64,000 nucleotides of DNA from positions 48,476,033 through 48,540,032 of the forward strand of contig CM037788.1 in assembly GCA_021229015.1 (NCBI GenBank), given 5' to 3'. The notes beneath the pieces were generated by a model. That model saw only the letters and a list, made by a program, of their open reading frames with translations. It had not been told where the DNA came from and searched no databases. The position numbers were made by a program, and so were the translations under genes. Every line of letters begins with the position of its first letter. The stretch's first letter is position 1. Below, piece after piece: positions 25,370 through 38,301 of the stretch. This DNA is from Solen grandis (Eukaryota; Mollusca; Bivalvia; Adapedonta; Solenidae).

Positions 25370-25406
25370 TCTGGTCCAATCAGAATGCGCTGTGTTTTAA
25401 ATATGA
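25370..25406 (-). promoter_or_regulatory. Possible promoter boxes upstream of the secreted-protein gene
   Basis: On the minus strand, an inverted CCAAT box (GATTGG) lies about 80 bases and a TATA-like ATATTTAAAA about 100 bases before the ATG. Their order is unusual, so this is a weak candidate. Confidence 0.2.
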
Positions 25407-26414
25407 TTAGTAATAGAACGCTCACATGAAAAAAAAGGCTTTATATGCCATTCATTATGTTTCATCAAACTGATATCAAGACAAAACAACCAGTTAATCA
25501 TAATAGCTGTTACCGCAAAGGTCACTGTTAGACAGTGAAATGTCTCCATCAGTCAGTGTCACATGCGTCGCAAACGGGACCTACTAACAGTCGGTCTAAA
25601 ATTAATGGACGGTCGCCGTGCATTCCTTATTCACTCAAAACATTTTTTATTTGATGTTTACAAACCTATACATACCCTTTATAAGTTAAAAAGTAGTTCC
25701 GGCAGATCGGTATTACTCACACTGTGGGATATGGATTTTATCTCAGTGATTCATCAGCATACCATAAAAATTGAATATTTACGTAAAAGTTTGGCTGAAT
25801 ATATTCAAATCGATAATGTCACCGTATAGTGCTTAAGAAAATAGGACGAATATGCCATTTCACGAAAAAAAGCAACGATTATCAAAAAATAAACAGGTGA
25901 TTCAACTGTCTTGTATTCAATATACATTTTATAATATCACAAATGCCGATAGGCCAATAAACTTCGAATTATTACTATTATTTTAATTATTATTATTATT
26001 ATTACTATTATTATTTATCCTCTCAAATACAATACTTAATCATTATATAATCTTTTTTTTTTGTTAGTCCGCCCATTATCATTATTGACATCCGGGCAAT
26101 CTGTTGAACTAGTACATTCACGTGACGAAGAGTGACTGTCAATGTGATCGATGTTTAAGATTCAGATTTGACAGTGGATCTAGATGAATTAAGAATATTC
26201 CAGTGTTCATATTTATCATATAATCGAACCTACAAGCAAATTCATGAACAGAGAGAGAGAGAGAATTTTACTCGATTGTACAAAATAGTATATTGAAATG
26301 GTATTGATAAACATTGAAACATTATAAAAATTAAATTGCCGACCACAATGGTGTATTGCTGGTTAAATGAATTAACAACTTAACATATTTCATAATTCAT
26401 CAAGTCCTTATTTA
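25407..26414. other. Spacer with ATT-rich microsatellite
   Basis: An imperfect (ATT)n tract lies at about 25969-26017 and (GA)n at about 26250-26264. A short open frame at 25563-25829 shows no family signature. No other gene signal. Confidence 0.45.
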
Positions 26415-26705
26415 TTTTATTTTTTATTGGATTTAACGCCTCAACGACAGTAGTTCAATCATTTGGAGACTATATCTACTTGAGACAGATTTAGTGCTGC
26501 CACACTGTAGCATCATTCTGTAGCCATGTGGATTGATACCATACCCTGTCACACTATCCTGACACCGGGTCAACCAGACCTGAAACTACCCTTATATGCC
26601 GAGCGCCATGCAAGGGAGCTATACCATGGGTATGTTGCGACCGGAGATTGAACCAACGACTTCCCAATTCCGAGGTGGACATTCTAACCACTCGGCCACC
26701 AGAAG
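26415..26705 (-). mobile_element. tRNA-derived SINE
   Basis: On the minus strand the head is TGGCCGAGTGGTTAGAATG (A box), with a B-box-like GTTGGTTCAATCTCC some 25 bases on. The body includes AGCTCCCTTGCATGGCGC and ends near CTCCAAATGATTGAACTACT. Same family as 29490-29765 and 44525-44795. Confidence 0.75.
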
Positions 26706-27675
26706 CAATATAAGGGCCTTCTTTACCTACCAGGAGGTAGTGAGAAACATAGATCCGCTTTGTCATGTCGAGTGCGTTAACACCATTCATCAAAAGAAAA
26801 TATCTTAATTTGCAAACAATCGATCATATGTGTATGAATTTTTACTTTGTATTACTGATTTATATGCATGCTATATTTAATATTCATATTATCAAGCGTT
26901 TGAATTGATTTTTTGTTACCATTACTTCCGTTCCAAGTATTTAAAATGTTCACGAGAAATGATATCTGTGCCCGTTCGATGTCAAGTTTTCTTCAAGGGA
27001 ATAACGATTGTTTTAGATGTAAGAAAACCGATAAACCACTAACCAAAATAAATGTATTTATAACCAATAAAAAAAAACTTTCGTAAAACACAACATTAAG
27101 CCGTTAATCATTTCCGTCGTGAATATTCATGCATAAATCTGTAACTTAATGAATGGAACTTAAAATGGAATACTTGAAAGAATTTTCTTTGTTAATGGCG
27201 TATTTCACAATGGCGTTTTTTTCTGGACGGTATTCGTATTTCTTATTTTTAATGTAGTATTATATAAATTTAAATTTTAATAAGTTATTAGTCAGTAGAT
27301 GTTTGTTTTTAATGATGTTTATACATGTAGGTCATGACTATTTATCGCTTCACTTGTAGCACATTTCATGTCTTCAGTATTGAGCTTATAATTATACATT
27401 GTTAATTAATTAATTAATACATGATGTGTGGGATAAGTAATGCGTAAAGTTTATCTTATTAATATGCAACCGTAATATGAAGAACGTTTGGTGAAGCTAA
27501 TGCAGTAAATTAATGAAATGTGAACTGTCGAACAGTGTAGTGGTGTGTTGTTGGAATACAGTTAATAATCTATAAATAGCCTTATTTGCCCCTTTGGCTT
27601 ACGGTAGTGGAGTTAGTATTTTTCCCCGCAAGGGGTTGTGAGTTCTATTCCAGCATGGACTTACTTTTTTTTTTT

Positions 27676-28228
27676 CTGAATAAAAGGACTCCTGTTATTG
27701 GTTAACACATCGTTATGGACTATAAAATTACTGTAAATAAGGGGTGCAGCTTGTATATATCATTCCTACTCGCCAAAATGACAAGCTCAAGGTGCGAGTT
27801 AAAATAAAAACTTAAATCAATCAATATATCATTCAGCTTGGTGTTATTACTTTTCTTTTTGATGTAAACATGAAAGTGATTTCAGTAAGTTAAATACAAT
27901 ACTTTTCCATCAATTGAGGAATGCTACTTTGTGAAAATGATTTTAAACAACAAAAAAGAATCCACCGTTTTATGACATGAAACCCCTTAATTACTATGTA
28001 TATTGAATTCTTCCAGCCTGCCGAGATGCTCTCATTGAAAATTAATTCGCCAAAACCAAAACAACTAATAACGCTTTTATATCATAATTGTCAGATGCAA
28101 TAATGATATGAACAAATATCAAACAAGCCTTTTTACAGATACAATTTTTTGTATTACCGTCTATAAATAAGTATATTTCATAGAAAAAATACTGAACTAT
28201 TTCTAGAGCGTACTAAATTTGTTATTTT
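27676..28228 (+). repeat. Dispersed duplication, copy B
   Basis: Closely matches 20187-20662, from CTGAATAAAAGGACTCCTG to GAGCGTACTAAATTTGTT. It carries an extra ~68 bp at about 27765-27832 (CTACTCGCCAAAATGACAAG onward), flanked by repeated ATATATCATTC, so it is an insertion into or a duplication within this copy. Copy B lacks the TTCGGCGTAG ends seen around copy A. Confidence 0.8.
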
Positions 28229-29489
28229 GCGTTTGTTAATTTGAATTTGCTTCCTTTTTTATTTTTTTTTAAATTTGAATTATAGACCACAGGTTACTGA
28301 TATTCAGTCAAAAAAAAAATCGAAATCTCTATTTATAAATAAGATACAGAGAGGTCGATTTTTTTTTCTTTTTCGACTAAGGGTCCTGTGCATAGACAGG
28401 TTAGATTTTAAGGTCAAAACAGTAGAAAAGGGAAAGAGAGGGGGACGGTATGCTTTTTTTCAGTCGTCCATCAAAACATTTTGTTTTAATCTTTTGTTGT
28501 TACTATTTGACAAAGAAGGAAAATCAAAACTAGCGAACATATTTTTTTAAAACTTTGCATGATTATAGAGAATCACACTAGAAACAAATTAATAGGATAA
28601 AAAATTGGGGGGTCTCCATGCTACTTTTTGAATTATCTGCCCCAGACAACGAGTTTTTCGCCCTTTTCTGTCATTTTCAAGACTGCGTAGAATCTAAGCT
28701 ACAGCACTTTAAGAGGAAACATAAAAAAATCAGACAACTGATCTATGTCTACCCTGTTTACAAATGCTTCAAAATGAGATTATATGCGGTAAATATAAAA
28801 GGAGGGGCGGTAAATATAAAAGGGGGGTGGGGGGACTCATCACATTAGGGTAGCCATAACTGGCTGAGCCAGTGTCAGGATAATGTGTATTATGCCACTT
28901 GTTAGCACTTCTTTCTCATGTAGACGATTTATATATTGTCTTTGGTTGATAACATACACTTTTGGTAAATAGAATCAATGTTTCATTAATGCCATTTAAA
29001 TCGTATGCTATTTGTTTATACATCATTTGTGGGACATAATGTAAAGTATTTCTAAAAAGCAAAGTGACATACCGACTTTTATCACTAGTTATGTTGATAC
29101 TTACTTAAATGTCCTACCGTCAAAATGTATAAAACATATTTTGGAAGCCTGTTGATTTATTTGTATCAATTGTATAAGATTGGTAGGATAAATATTTCTC
29201 ATGCTTTAGACACAAGCTGGATCACACACACACACACACACAGAGGTTACTTACAGTATCTTTAAACATGCTGCGTGAAATCTAGTTGTTGTCACATATT
29301 TATTCCTAATTGCATGGTTATTTGTGTTTAAAGCATGCCTCAATTAAAAAAAAATCCGTTGCAAATTAAATTAGGAAATAACTAACTTCGTCTCATATCA
29401 TTCGGTACGATTCAAGTTTATCTACACAAACTATAAACAATGCTAAATGTTGTGAACATGAATGCGGCGGTCAGCATACACGAGCATGA
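28229..29489. other. Spacer, no gene recognised
   Basis: Contains T and A tracts, a short direct repeat GCGGTAAATATAAAAGG at about 28786-28820 and a (CA)n run at about 29224-29242. Open frames here lack any recognisable domain. Confidence 0.45.
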
Positions 29490-29765
29490 ATAGTTTTTAA
29501 TGGGTTTAACGTCCCGCAGACTGTATTTCAATTATTTGGAGAATATGTCTACTCGAGAAAAATAAAGTGCTGCCGCACTGCAGTATCACACCGTATACAT
29601 GTGGCACACCCAATAACAGGGCCAACTACATACATGTTGAGCGCCATGCAAGAGAGCTATACAAATACTATTTTTACAACTTTGGTGTTTTAGGGCCGGG
29701 GATCAAACCCACGACCTCCCGCGTCCGAGGCAGAGGCTCAAACCACTTGGCTACCGGGACTTGGG
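29490..29765 (-). mobile_element. tRNA-derived SINE
   Basis: On the minus strand the head is GTCCCGGTAGCCAAGTGGTT (A box), with a B box GTGGGTTTGATCCCC and the shared body (AGCTCTCTTGCATGGCGC). It ends in TAAACCCATT after a degraded GAAATACAGTC. Confidence 0.75.
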
Positions 29766-29959
29766 ACGTTATGATTACACTGCTTACAATACTTTTGTAT
29801 ACGTTTCTGGATTTTGTTTTTTTTTGTTTTGCGTATTATCCCTTTATTTTTTATTTCAATCATGCTCCCTCAATTCTAGGCTAAAGGTTCATGTTTTATT
29901 ACGAAAAAATGCCGAAACTGCAACCGAAGAGATTTAATACCTCCAGATCCGATTCCATT

Positions 29960-30780
29960 GACAACCTACAAACCAAATACAGTATACCCGGCGGTGATCC
30001 GCCGTGCAATCAAAGCGCACAATGCGCTGAGAGACGGCGACGGGATTAACCATCTAATCCCAGCGTTTCTGAAGTTATTGGAGGAGTCATATGACTACAA
30101 AAACCCCACACGCTGTTGCTACAGAGGTAGTTGAAATCGCTCTTTAATACATAATAATCCGGAGTAAGGGTCATGAACCTTTTATTCATAAAAAGCTGGA
30201 TACCTGAGCAGGTCACTCTCTTTTTTCAGTACTAGCGAATTTGATGTTACATTCTATCTGTTGTTGTGTACGTGTAGAAATTGACCAGGTATTTGATTAT
30301 TAAAGATACTAGAATGTTTGCCTTTCTATTTCAAAGTTAAGAAATGCTCTGGGAGGAACACAACTCGCCATCATGTAAAATTACGTGTGGACTACTTTAG
30401 GTCAATTACATACGGGGCACTACTTTTTCTTTTTACAGGAAGAGATCTTCATGTACGCAAGATGGGTTGCTGTTCTGATTAAGAGATGTAATGGATATAT
30501 TTTTTTTTAAATTGATGCTTCCAGTGCAAAATAATCGTAGAAGAAAACATGTTAACAAACAAAAACACATTATAAGCGGTTACGGTTATGATTTAAACGT
30601 CTGTGTATATTACATATTCCACTCGGAATCGCATTGCATGGATCCTCACTTAAACGGGGAGAGGTACAGTTAAACTTGCCGTGGAAAATATGCAAATTAG
30701 CAAGGCCTGATTTCTTTTTCTTTTTTTCTTTTTTTTTTCAGCATAAGACAGCTGTCGCCGTCTAAAAAGTATGGCCAGGT
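29960..30780 (+). repeat. Dispersed duplication, copy C (empty-site version)
   Basis: Similar to copy A on both flanks but continuous across GCACTACTTTTTCTTTTTACAGG at about 30417-30439, where copy A holds ~640 bp more. It therefore looks like the state without the insertion. Confidence 0.7.
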
Positions 30781-31469
30781 TTTATCAAATGCACTTTTGC
30801 ATATTACGCTGTGTTCTCAGCCAGTGCAAAAACATTTCAGTATAATAAGGTCCTTATTTATAGAAAATCTCCTGGTATTTATATGCTTTTTTACTAATGG
30901 TGAGGACAAATTCAATGAATTCGCGACGATGCGTCATTGAGAACTGAATATGACAGACATTAATTAATACCGGGCAGACAGGTAGGTAATCTTCACAAGG
31001 GACTATATGCAATGATTAATTTCAAAAGTTTTACCATACGGACAACACGTGACGCCATCTTGTGAATCATGGAACAGAGATAACGTGGATGCCTTTATGG
31101 TCATGTTTACCTGGAGGAAACACATGTTACTTGAGCAGATAAGCGTGTCGATATATACATATATAACAACGTATTTGATAAATTTTCCGTTCTCTTCGGA
31201 TGTCCTTAGATACTAACAAGAGTGCAGACTGTTCGAATTTAATGGGGGAGAGGCGGCAGAGCTATTACTAATATTTAAGACTACTACATATCTCTCTCTC
31301 TACGGTTCCTGTGTTGGACCAGTACTTTGAACCTTGGAAGGTCATGAAACATCTTTGGTCTCAATGGGATTCGAACCATCAACATTAGTTAATGATTGAT
31401 GATATTGATGTGCTAGGACTGACTAACTATGGATACATTTCATTACTTATCTACACATAACCTGCAGCC

Positions 31470-31765
31470 AAAACACTTTAATCGCCTTACTTAAGCGATT
31501 TATAGAGCTGCTGCATTAGTGTTGTCATACAGCTTAGGTATAAAGACTATTTGGAGTGTGCATTACTTTTTCATCAAAACTGTGGTTGGACTATAAATGA
31601 ATATGGTTTTCTTGCTTGTTGAGACATCCAGTCCTGGAAATCTCTTTATGCCGAGTGCCAAGCTAAAGAAACGCTGACTCCTGATTGTCGCCTCTAGGAA
31701 GCTGATCCATGGCCTCCTGCTTTTGGGTTGGAAGCTCTGAACACTGGGCCCATCGGACATAGAAA
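31470..31765 (-). mobile_element. Degenerate SINE
   Basis: ATGCCGAGTGCCAAGCTAAAG near 31648 and GGCCTCCTGCTTTTGGG near 31710 align with the SINE body and head, but A and B boxes are decayed. Another isolated B-box-like GGATTCGAACC (minus sense) occurs near 31371. Confidence 0.45.
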
Positions 31766-32344
31766 AGGTTCATGATGGAGATGACTGAGCTATAAGTTAA
31801 TCAAGAAGCTACATTAGATCTAGGTAATTCAAATCTCTGGTTAATGATTGGTTATAAATGTGTAGTGTATATACACAGATATAAAAGCAACACAATGGTT
31901 GAATTCAGTTTTATTTGTTGTTGTTTTTAAATGCATAAGATGAAAAGAATCAAATAAAAAGATAAGACACAAATATTAACATCTTTAACAAAAGAAATGT
32001 TTGGGGCATATATACATCATACATAATTATACACTATCACTCATCATGGGAGCAATAGCACAATTCAGGCCCCCTAGCCGGCCTGAAAAAATAAAGGTTT
32101 TATAAAGGCTCTAATCTATCAATATAAAGGCTTTTTAGTGTAGTCTAACAGGATTAATACAATGTATATGAATGTTTCTGGCATTACCAGTCAGTGTGAT
32201 GTGTGAAAAGATATTGTCTAAGAAATGACAGATTCTAGGAAAATATAATTCCTGCATTTTACATTTGCTGTTAATTTATTGCAATGGATGTATAGGTGGA
32301 GAAGAAGTATAGTGCACAAGAACTGAACCTCTACATGTCTTAAT

Positions 32345-32382
32345 TAGGTTTTCGTGGACTGCAACGCAGCCGCGAAAACCTA
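32345..32382. repeat. Terminal-type hairpin, TAGGTTTTCG family
   Basis: TAGGTTTTCGTGG, a loop CTGCAACGCAG that is itself partly palindromic, then CCGCGAAAACCTA form a nearly perfect hairpin. It is followed by T-rich sequence and may mark the end of an element extending right to an unlocated border. Confidence 0.5.
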
Positions 32383-33999
32383 CTGTTCTTCTTGTGTTTC
32401 TTTTTCCCTTTTTTTTTTTCCCATTATTATTATTCTTTGCACTTTTTTTGTGGCCGCTGTTGCGGCATGATTAGAAGTACTACAAATATGAAAATTTCCA
32501 TGCATACTCACATGTATCTGAAGTTGTGCACCATTAAGTTTGTTTTTCATTTTAGTACTAAGTTTTGCCGCTAGGTGGCGTTTAGCATCAAAACATATAA
32601 TTGCCGATAACTCTGTCATTTGACATTTTATTTGTATGCAGTTTTTTGCATTCTGTTCTCTGTCAACTGCCCGTTTAAATATGATGAGTGGCAATATCCA
32701 TATCTTTGAAAATTTTGAGCTAGAAGAGGTTGAATGTTTAAATCTTTGAAAAAATCTGGCAAATTAGGGTGTGTCCACGAAAAACATGCCCATTTTTGTT
32801 AGAGATTAGATACGCTCATTCTGTTTTTTGAAATTGATTCCGAAGATCTTTGCGCACAAAATATATGGGGTGGCGATTTCAGAAAATGCATAAAATAGCT
32901 TTCAATAAGCGGTCAAAGTGCACTAAAATATGGAGGAATTTTTTTTTTGAGAATAGGCATTTTTTTAGTTTTTTGATGATTCTGCCATTATTTTTTAATC
33001 AATCTTTATGAAATTTTCACAGATTGTATTGTTTGTTTTTCAAGGGACTTCACGTTTCAAAATTTAAAAAAAAATGGTTTTTTCTTTGACCTTAAATATC
33101 TCAAAATCTAAAAATATTTTATCGAAAGAATATGGGTAAAATCAAAAGCCTCTAAAGAGTACTTTTTGAAGAATTTTAGTTTTTTCAGATCGGGGTTGAT
33201 TTGGTTGTTTGGTGGCAGTTTGAAGTTTGGTCATACTTTGAATTGATTTTAAAGCCTTTAAAGTTTAAATGTGTGATATATTTTATCATCATTGGAAAAA
33301 AGATTGTCTTACCTCGTCAACAAAAAAAGAATTTTGAAAATCTGTCAAGAATTGATGAATTTATAGAGAATTTAAATACATGACCCAGAATAAAAACAGA
33401 GAAAATTTGACAGAATGAGCACACTGGTTACCTATGTTCTATAAATAGATGCAGACTCTGCTAGCTGTAACAGGTCATGAATGTATGTGTAAAACTAGCC
33501 TACTATCTCACTTCCATAGTAGCAGGTAATTTAGTTATGCATCAAGCCATCAGAGGTTTTACCATATAACTACTATATTGGCTAAAGACTCCCTGCAGTG
33601 ATGACCAGCATCACAGCGGATGGGGGCCTGGCTCAGTGGGAGATCACATTCCATTCGAGATGTGGTCACAGCTGAATTCACCAATGAACGAAAAAAATTA
33701 AGATATATAAACGTTTTGCATTTTGTTGTTTTTCTGGTATTTTAACTTGGCTGATCAGGTTTGAAACTGTTGATCATCACGAAAACCGTTGCATTTGCAG
33801 TATGCAAATCTAGTTTTATTAGCTTTTTTTTCCCTTTAGTTTTTAGAACCACAAATAAAAGTATCAATCATAGTTGTAGGAGGAGGGAAAAAGTTCAGGT
33901 CAGTTTTTTGTTTTTTTTTATAAAGAATAATGAACAAAGAGTATGGAAGAAAAGAAAAAATGGAAATATCTATACAGAAAAATAAAATTTCACTGAATT
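32383..33999. other. Region right of the TAGGTTTTCG hairpin, no gene
   Basis: AT-rich, with T tracts. A complement-like CGTGG...CCACGAAAAA echo occurs near 32770. A tRNA-like GGCCTGGCTCAGTGGGAGA stretch lies near 33626. No protein family was recognised. Confidence 0.35.
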
Positions 34000-34600
34000 T
34001 TATTGTAGGAGAGTCGATAATTGTAAAGTAATGATTTTTGTTCAATGCACTTTTCCTCAATAAAATCTATCCATCAAAGAAATTTCATGGTGACATCTTT
34101 TATGCTCCAAACAAATATCAAGTATGATTTAACAACGGGCAATAAATCCAAATTATCAAGTCCAGGGTAATAGTTCTTGTGAACTGCACTTTTCCTCCAT
34201 GAGGTTTATTTACCTATGAAGTTCAAGTTCATAGGTCTGATAGTCTATGAGTAATCCTGAAAAAATTAAGTATGAAATTTACCAAAGAGCAATAACTAAA
34301 AAATATGAAGTGCAGAGTAATGGTTCTTTGGCACTGCACTTTTCCACAAGAAATCTATCCATCTATAAAGTTTAATGAAAATTTCCTTATATTTTGTTAA
34401 TCATGCTCAGGACAAAAAGTATGAGATTTAATAATGGGCAATTCTAAAGATATATGCAGATTTATGATTCTTGTGCACTCATGCAGCTTATAATTATACA
34501 GTTATGCTCTGGACAAAAAAGAGTGACCGACAGATGGACTGATGGACACCAGACAGACAAAACAATGACTTTATGCTCATCCTTCAGGGAGTATAAAAAT
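34000..34600 (+). mobile_element. Eroded tandem-unit element of the 15185-15962 family
   Basis: About three ~145 bp units (ATCTATCCATC at about 34064 and 34352; TTTATTTACC at 34203) share the GGGCAATAA block with the 15-kb copy. The right end has GACCGACAGATGGACTGATG, a decayed GACGGAC-type tail. Confidence 0.5.
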
Positions 34601-34973
34601 CAAGACTGTATCATGCATGAAATATATTAAACGAAATACCCTACACACTCACAAAATACTTCTATCAGATATTTTCCTTCATTAAAGATTACCAAAGTAT
34701 TTTTATTTACATACAATAACATGTTTCAACTAAATTTTAATAAACATACAATATCTCAGAACAGCAGACTTAACACTTAGGTATGCTAAAGGTGTCACAC
34801 TGATAGTTGGCAACTATTATCTATGAACCATTAAGAATTAAAGCATAAAATGTCTACCAACCTGACCATTTCCACTGTTGCATTCAAAAAGAGTATTTAC
34901 ATAACATCATTCTATTCCAAACTTCATATCTTTCATTGACAAAACACTTTATAAAGTTAGATCCTTATACAAA

Positions 34974-36457
34974 ACAAGAGGGCCATGATGGTCCTGGATC
35001 GCTCACCTGGTATCATTAGGCTATGTAAAATCAAGTGACCCCTGGGGCAGAGCCAATTTTGACCCCAGGGTCATGATTTGAACAAAGTTGGTAATAATCG
35101 ACTAGACAATGCTACACACTACCACACTCTACTTGGTAGAGGTCTATTAGCCCATGTTACATACCAAATATATAAACTCCAGACCTTGAAGATTTTTCTA
35201 GTTTTTTTTCCAATATAAGTCTATGTAAAATCAAGTGATCCCTGGAGCGGGGCCAATTTTGACCCCAGCGTCATGATTTGAACAAACTTGGTAAGAAGCG
35301 ACTAGAAATGCTACACACCAAATATCTAAACTCTATGCTTTGTGGTGTCTGAGAAGAAGATTTTTCTTTTTTTTTCTATATTAGCCTATGTTAAATCAAG
35401 TGACCCCTGGGGCGGGGCCAATTTTGACCCCAGGGTCATAATTTGAACAATCTTGGTAGAGAGTCATAAGATCATGCTACATACCAAAAATCAAAAGGCT
35501 AGGCCTTGTGGTTTCAGAGAAGAAGATTTTTCAAGTTTTTTCTATATTAGCCTATGTAAAATCAGGTGACCCCTTGGTGGGGCCAAATTTGATCCCAGGG
35601 CCATGATTTGAACAAACTTGGTTGTGATCTACTAGACAATGCTACACACCAAATATCTAAACCCCAGGCCTTGTGGTTTCTGAGAAGAAGATTTTTCAAG
35701 TTTTTCCTATATTAGCCTATGTTAAATCAAGTGACCCCTGGGGCGGGGCCAATTTTGACCCCAGGGTCATGATTTGAACAATCTTGGTAGAGAGTCATAA
35801 GATCATGCTACATACCAAAAATCAAAAGGCTAGGCCTTGTGGTTTCTGAGAAGAAGATTTTTTCAAGTTTTTCCTATATTAGCCTATGTGAAATCAAGTG
35901 ACCCCTGGGGCGGGGCCAATTTTGACCCCAGGGTCATAATTTGTACAATCTTGGTAGAGATCAACTAGACAATGCTACACACCAAATATCTTAACTCTAT
36001 GCCTTGTGGTTTCTGAGAAGAAGATTTTTCAAGTTTTTCCTATATTAGCCTATGTGAAATCAAGTGACCCCTGGGGCGGGGCCAATTTTGACCCCAGGGT
36101 CATAATTTGTACAATCTTGGTAGAGAGTCATAAGATCATGCTACATACCAAAAATCAAAAGGCTAGGCCTTGTGGTTTCAGAGAAGAAGATTTTTTAAAT
36201 TTTCATTTTTAAAATCTATTTTTAGCTCCTGTGACCTAATTATGCAATGGACCAGAACCATTTATACAAATTTAGTAGAGCTTCATCCAAGGAACATTCC
36301 TGCAAAATATTTTTCAAATTGGCCAAGCCGTTTAGGAGGAGATGTTGTTTGAAGCAATTGTTGACGCCGGACGCACGGACGCACGGACGACGGACGCCGG
36401 ACAAAAGGCGATGAGAAAAGCTCACCTTGAGCACGTTGTGCTCAGGTGAGCTAAAAA
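34974..36457 (+). mobile_element. Hairpin-ended tandem-unit element, copy 3
   Basis: Left terminus ACAAGAGGGCCATGATGG. Right terminus is a GGACGCACGGACG stretch and a hairpin (AGCTCACCTTGAGCAC/GTGCTCAGGTGAGCT) followed by AAAAA. Inside are about seven ~170 bp units with TGACCCCTGGGGCGGGGCC and CATGCTACATACCAAAAATC. Open frames cross units in part but have no family signature. This is the best-preserved copy. Confidence 0.85.
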
Positions 36458-36916
36458 GGCCTCTAGAAACAAGGGTATCATTATATTAGGAATAATTATG
36501 GATATAATATTGGGGTCCATTCTGTTGGTCCCAATGAGTTTTACTTTGCTGTGATGAGATTCAGCAGGATTTCATTGGAATGACAGGACATTCACAGAAT
36601 ACGGTAAGGCAAACAGGAAACTTGTCCAGCTGTCCACACAACTCATGGTACGGACATGCAAAACTTATCCAAGGCCTTTCATCCCACAGCTTTCTCCTGC
36701 ACTGATTTGTCATATCAATTTTGGCGCCATGGTCCCATGATAATGGTCATTGACTGCAGATCCAAGGCTGCGAGTTTAATCTTCATCAAAGGCAAGTAGA
36801 TATCAAAACTTTCCAAAGAGCTAAGTACTGATCCACCTTCAAAAGTCACAGAAAGGGAGTAGTCTATCAAGTAGCTAAAACTTGCTTCCAAACTAACAAA
36901 AACCAAATACTAGTAC
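36458..36916. other. Short spacer between two hairpin-ended elements
   Basis: No gene, RNA or repeat signal was recognised. Confidence 0.4.
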
Positions 36917-38010
36917 ACAAGAGGGTTACTAAGGCCCTAGATCGTTCACCAGAGTACTTAAGCTTGATTAAACAATTCAAGTCACTTGATTCTACCTGGT
37001 CAACTTCAGCAGGAACCAGATTCAAATTTCAAATAAAAGAATTTTTGAGTTAGAAGATTAGTCAACCCCGTGGGGGCCTAATTTTTTAGGGGTTAAGTAT
37101 ATTAGGGTCAAGGACCATGAGGTTATAAGAGCAACAAAAGATTCAATGCTGACCTCATTTAAGAGAATTTTTAAATGATCTATAATGAGTACATAAGGAA
37201 ACTAACCAACACCCCTAGGGGTAATCAAGTCTAAAGGTGCCATTATAATCTAGCAACTATGGTACAGGGCTTTTTTTGTCAAATGATATAAATTTTTGAC
37301 AATTCATTTCATTGAAAAAAAATAATGAAATTTCTATCTATTTTATCTACCTGTGAAGTTTCAAGTCAATAGCTTTTATATGTTTTGTGTTATGCTCCAG
37401 ACAAAAAGTGTGACAGACAGTTGGACAGACAGACAACTCTGACAAAAATAATGTTTCCCCCACATAAATATGAGGAAAGACACAATTCTGACCACTGTTT
37501 TCAGAGAAGAAGATTTCAAAGTTTTATAATCAAAATCCCGTTGCTTGCCATGGTAACCAGAAAAGATGTTTTCTGGAACTCGGCAAATGTGGGTTTTCCC
37601 CCATCTAATCCTGGGGTACAAACAAATTTTTACCGTTATAGTTTCACATTGCACTACCGTTCACAATAGAGTGATCAACTTGTTTCGCTTTTTTTTTTTT
37701 TTAATATACATTTACCATTAATTAGTGCAACACCACAAAGCTGTAACCGTAAAAGTTTGTTTGTAACCACGGATTAGCAGGGAAATTCCCAAAATATTCT
37801 TAATTCCGGAGTAACTTTATTCTGCATCAGGTTTATTTTAGCAATTTTTGTGGTGGGCCTCATAAGTATCATTCAAGCAAAGTTTCATTAATCTCAACTA
37901 ATTTTTTCAGATGAGATGTACTTTAAAGCAAACTGATGACAAAGGGCAATGGTCACATAGGGTGATCCCAATAGCTCACTTTAGCACTTTGTGCTCTGGG
38001 GAGCTAAAAA
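36917..38010 (+). mobile_element. Hairpin-ended tandem-unit element, copy 4 (divergent)
   Basis: Left ACAAGAGGGTTACTAAGGCCC and right AGCTCACTTTAGCAC/GTGCTCTGGGGAGCT plus AAAAA correspond to both termini of copy 3, in the same orientation. The internal units are strongly eroded and the GACGGAC stretch is reduced (GACAGTTGGACAGACAGAC near 37415). Confidence 0.65.
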
Positions 38011-38301
38011 GTCAATGAAATCTTCCTGAGTTTGAGAATATTCTTTCTTCAGAGCACCATTAGCAGATCAGTCCGTCTGAAACCATCCCAAATGCTTAAT
38101 GAGCATTTTAGATTTAATGGTTCACTTGGTATCACCATTAAACAATATTATTTGGATGTTCCATATTGAAATATTTGATAATCACCCTTCAGTATTATAA
38201 TAATATACCAGTACACCAATATCAAACTTGAAATGTGTAAAAAGGTCATGGATGTCCCCATCATTCAGTTTTATCAGATTTAAAACCGTGAAATTGATTA
38301 A

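Noticed and set aside
26554..26793. 79-codon minus-strand open frame
   Set aside because: Lies in the tRNA-derived SINE head and body.
27590..27660. tRNA-like segment TTTGGCTTACGGTAGTGG
   Set aside because: Both boxes too degenerate and stems absent; at most an old SINE head.
35000..36400. Protein-coding gene in the copy 3 element
   Set aside because: Open frames are short, follow the ~170 bp repeats, and have no domain; the element is non-coding.
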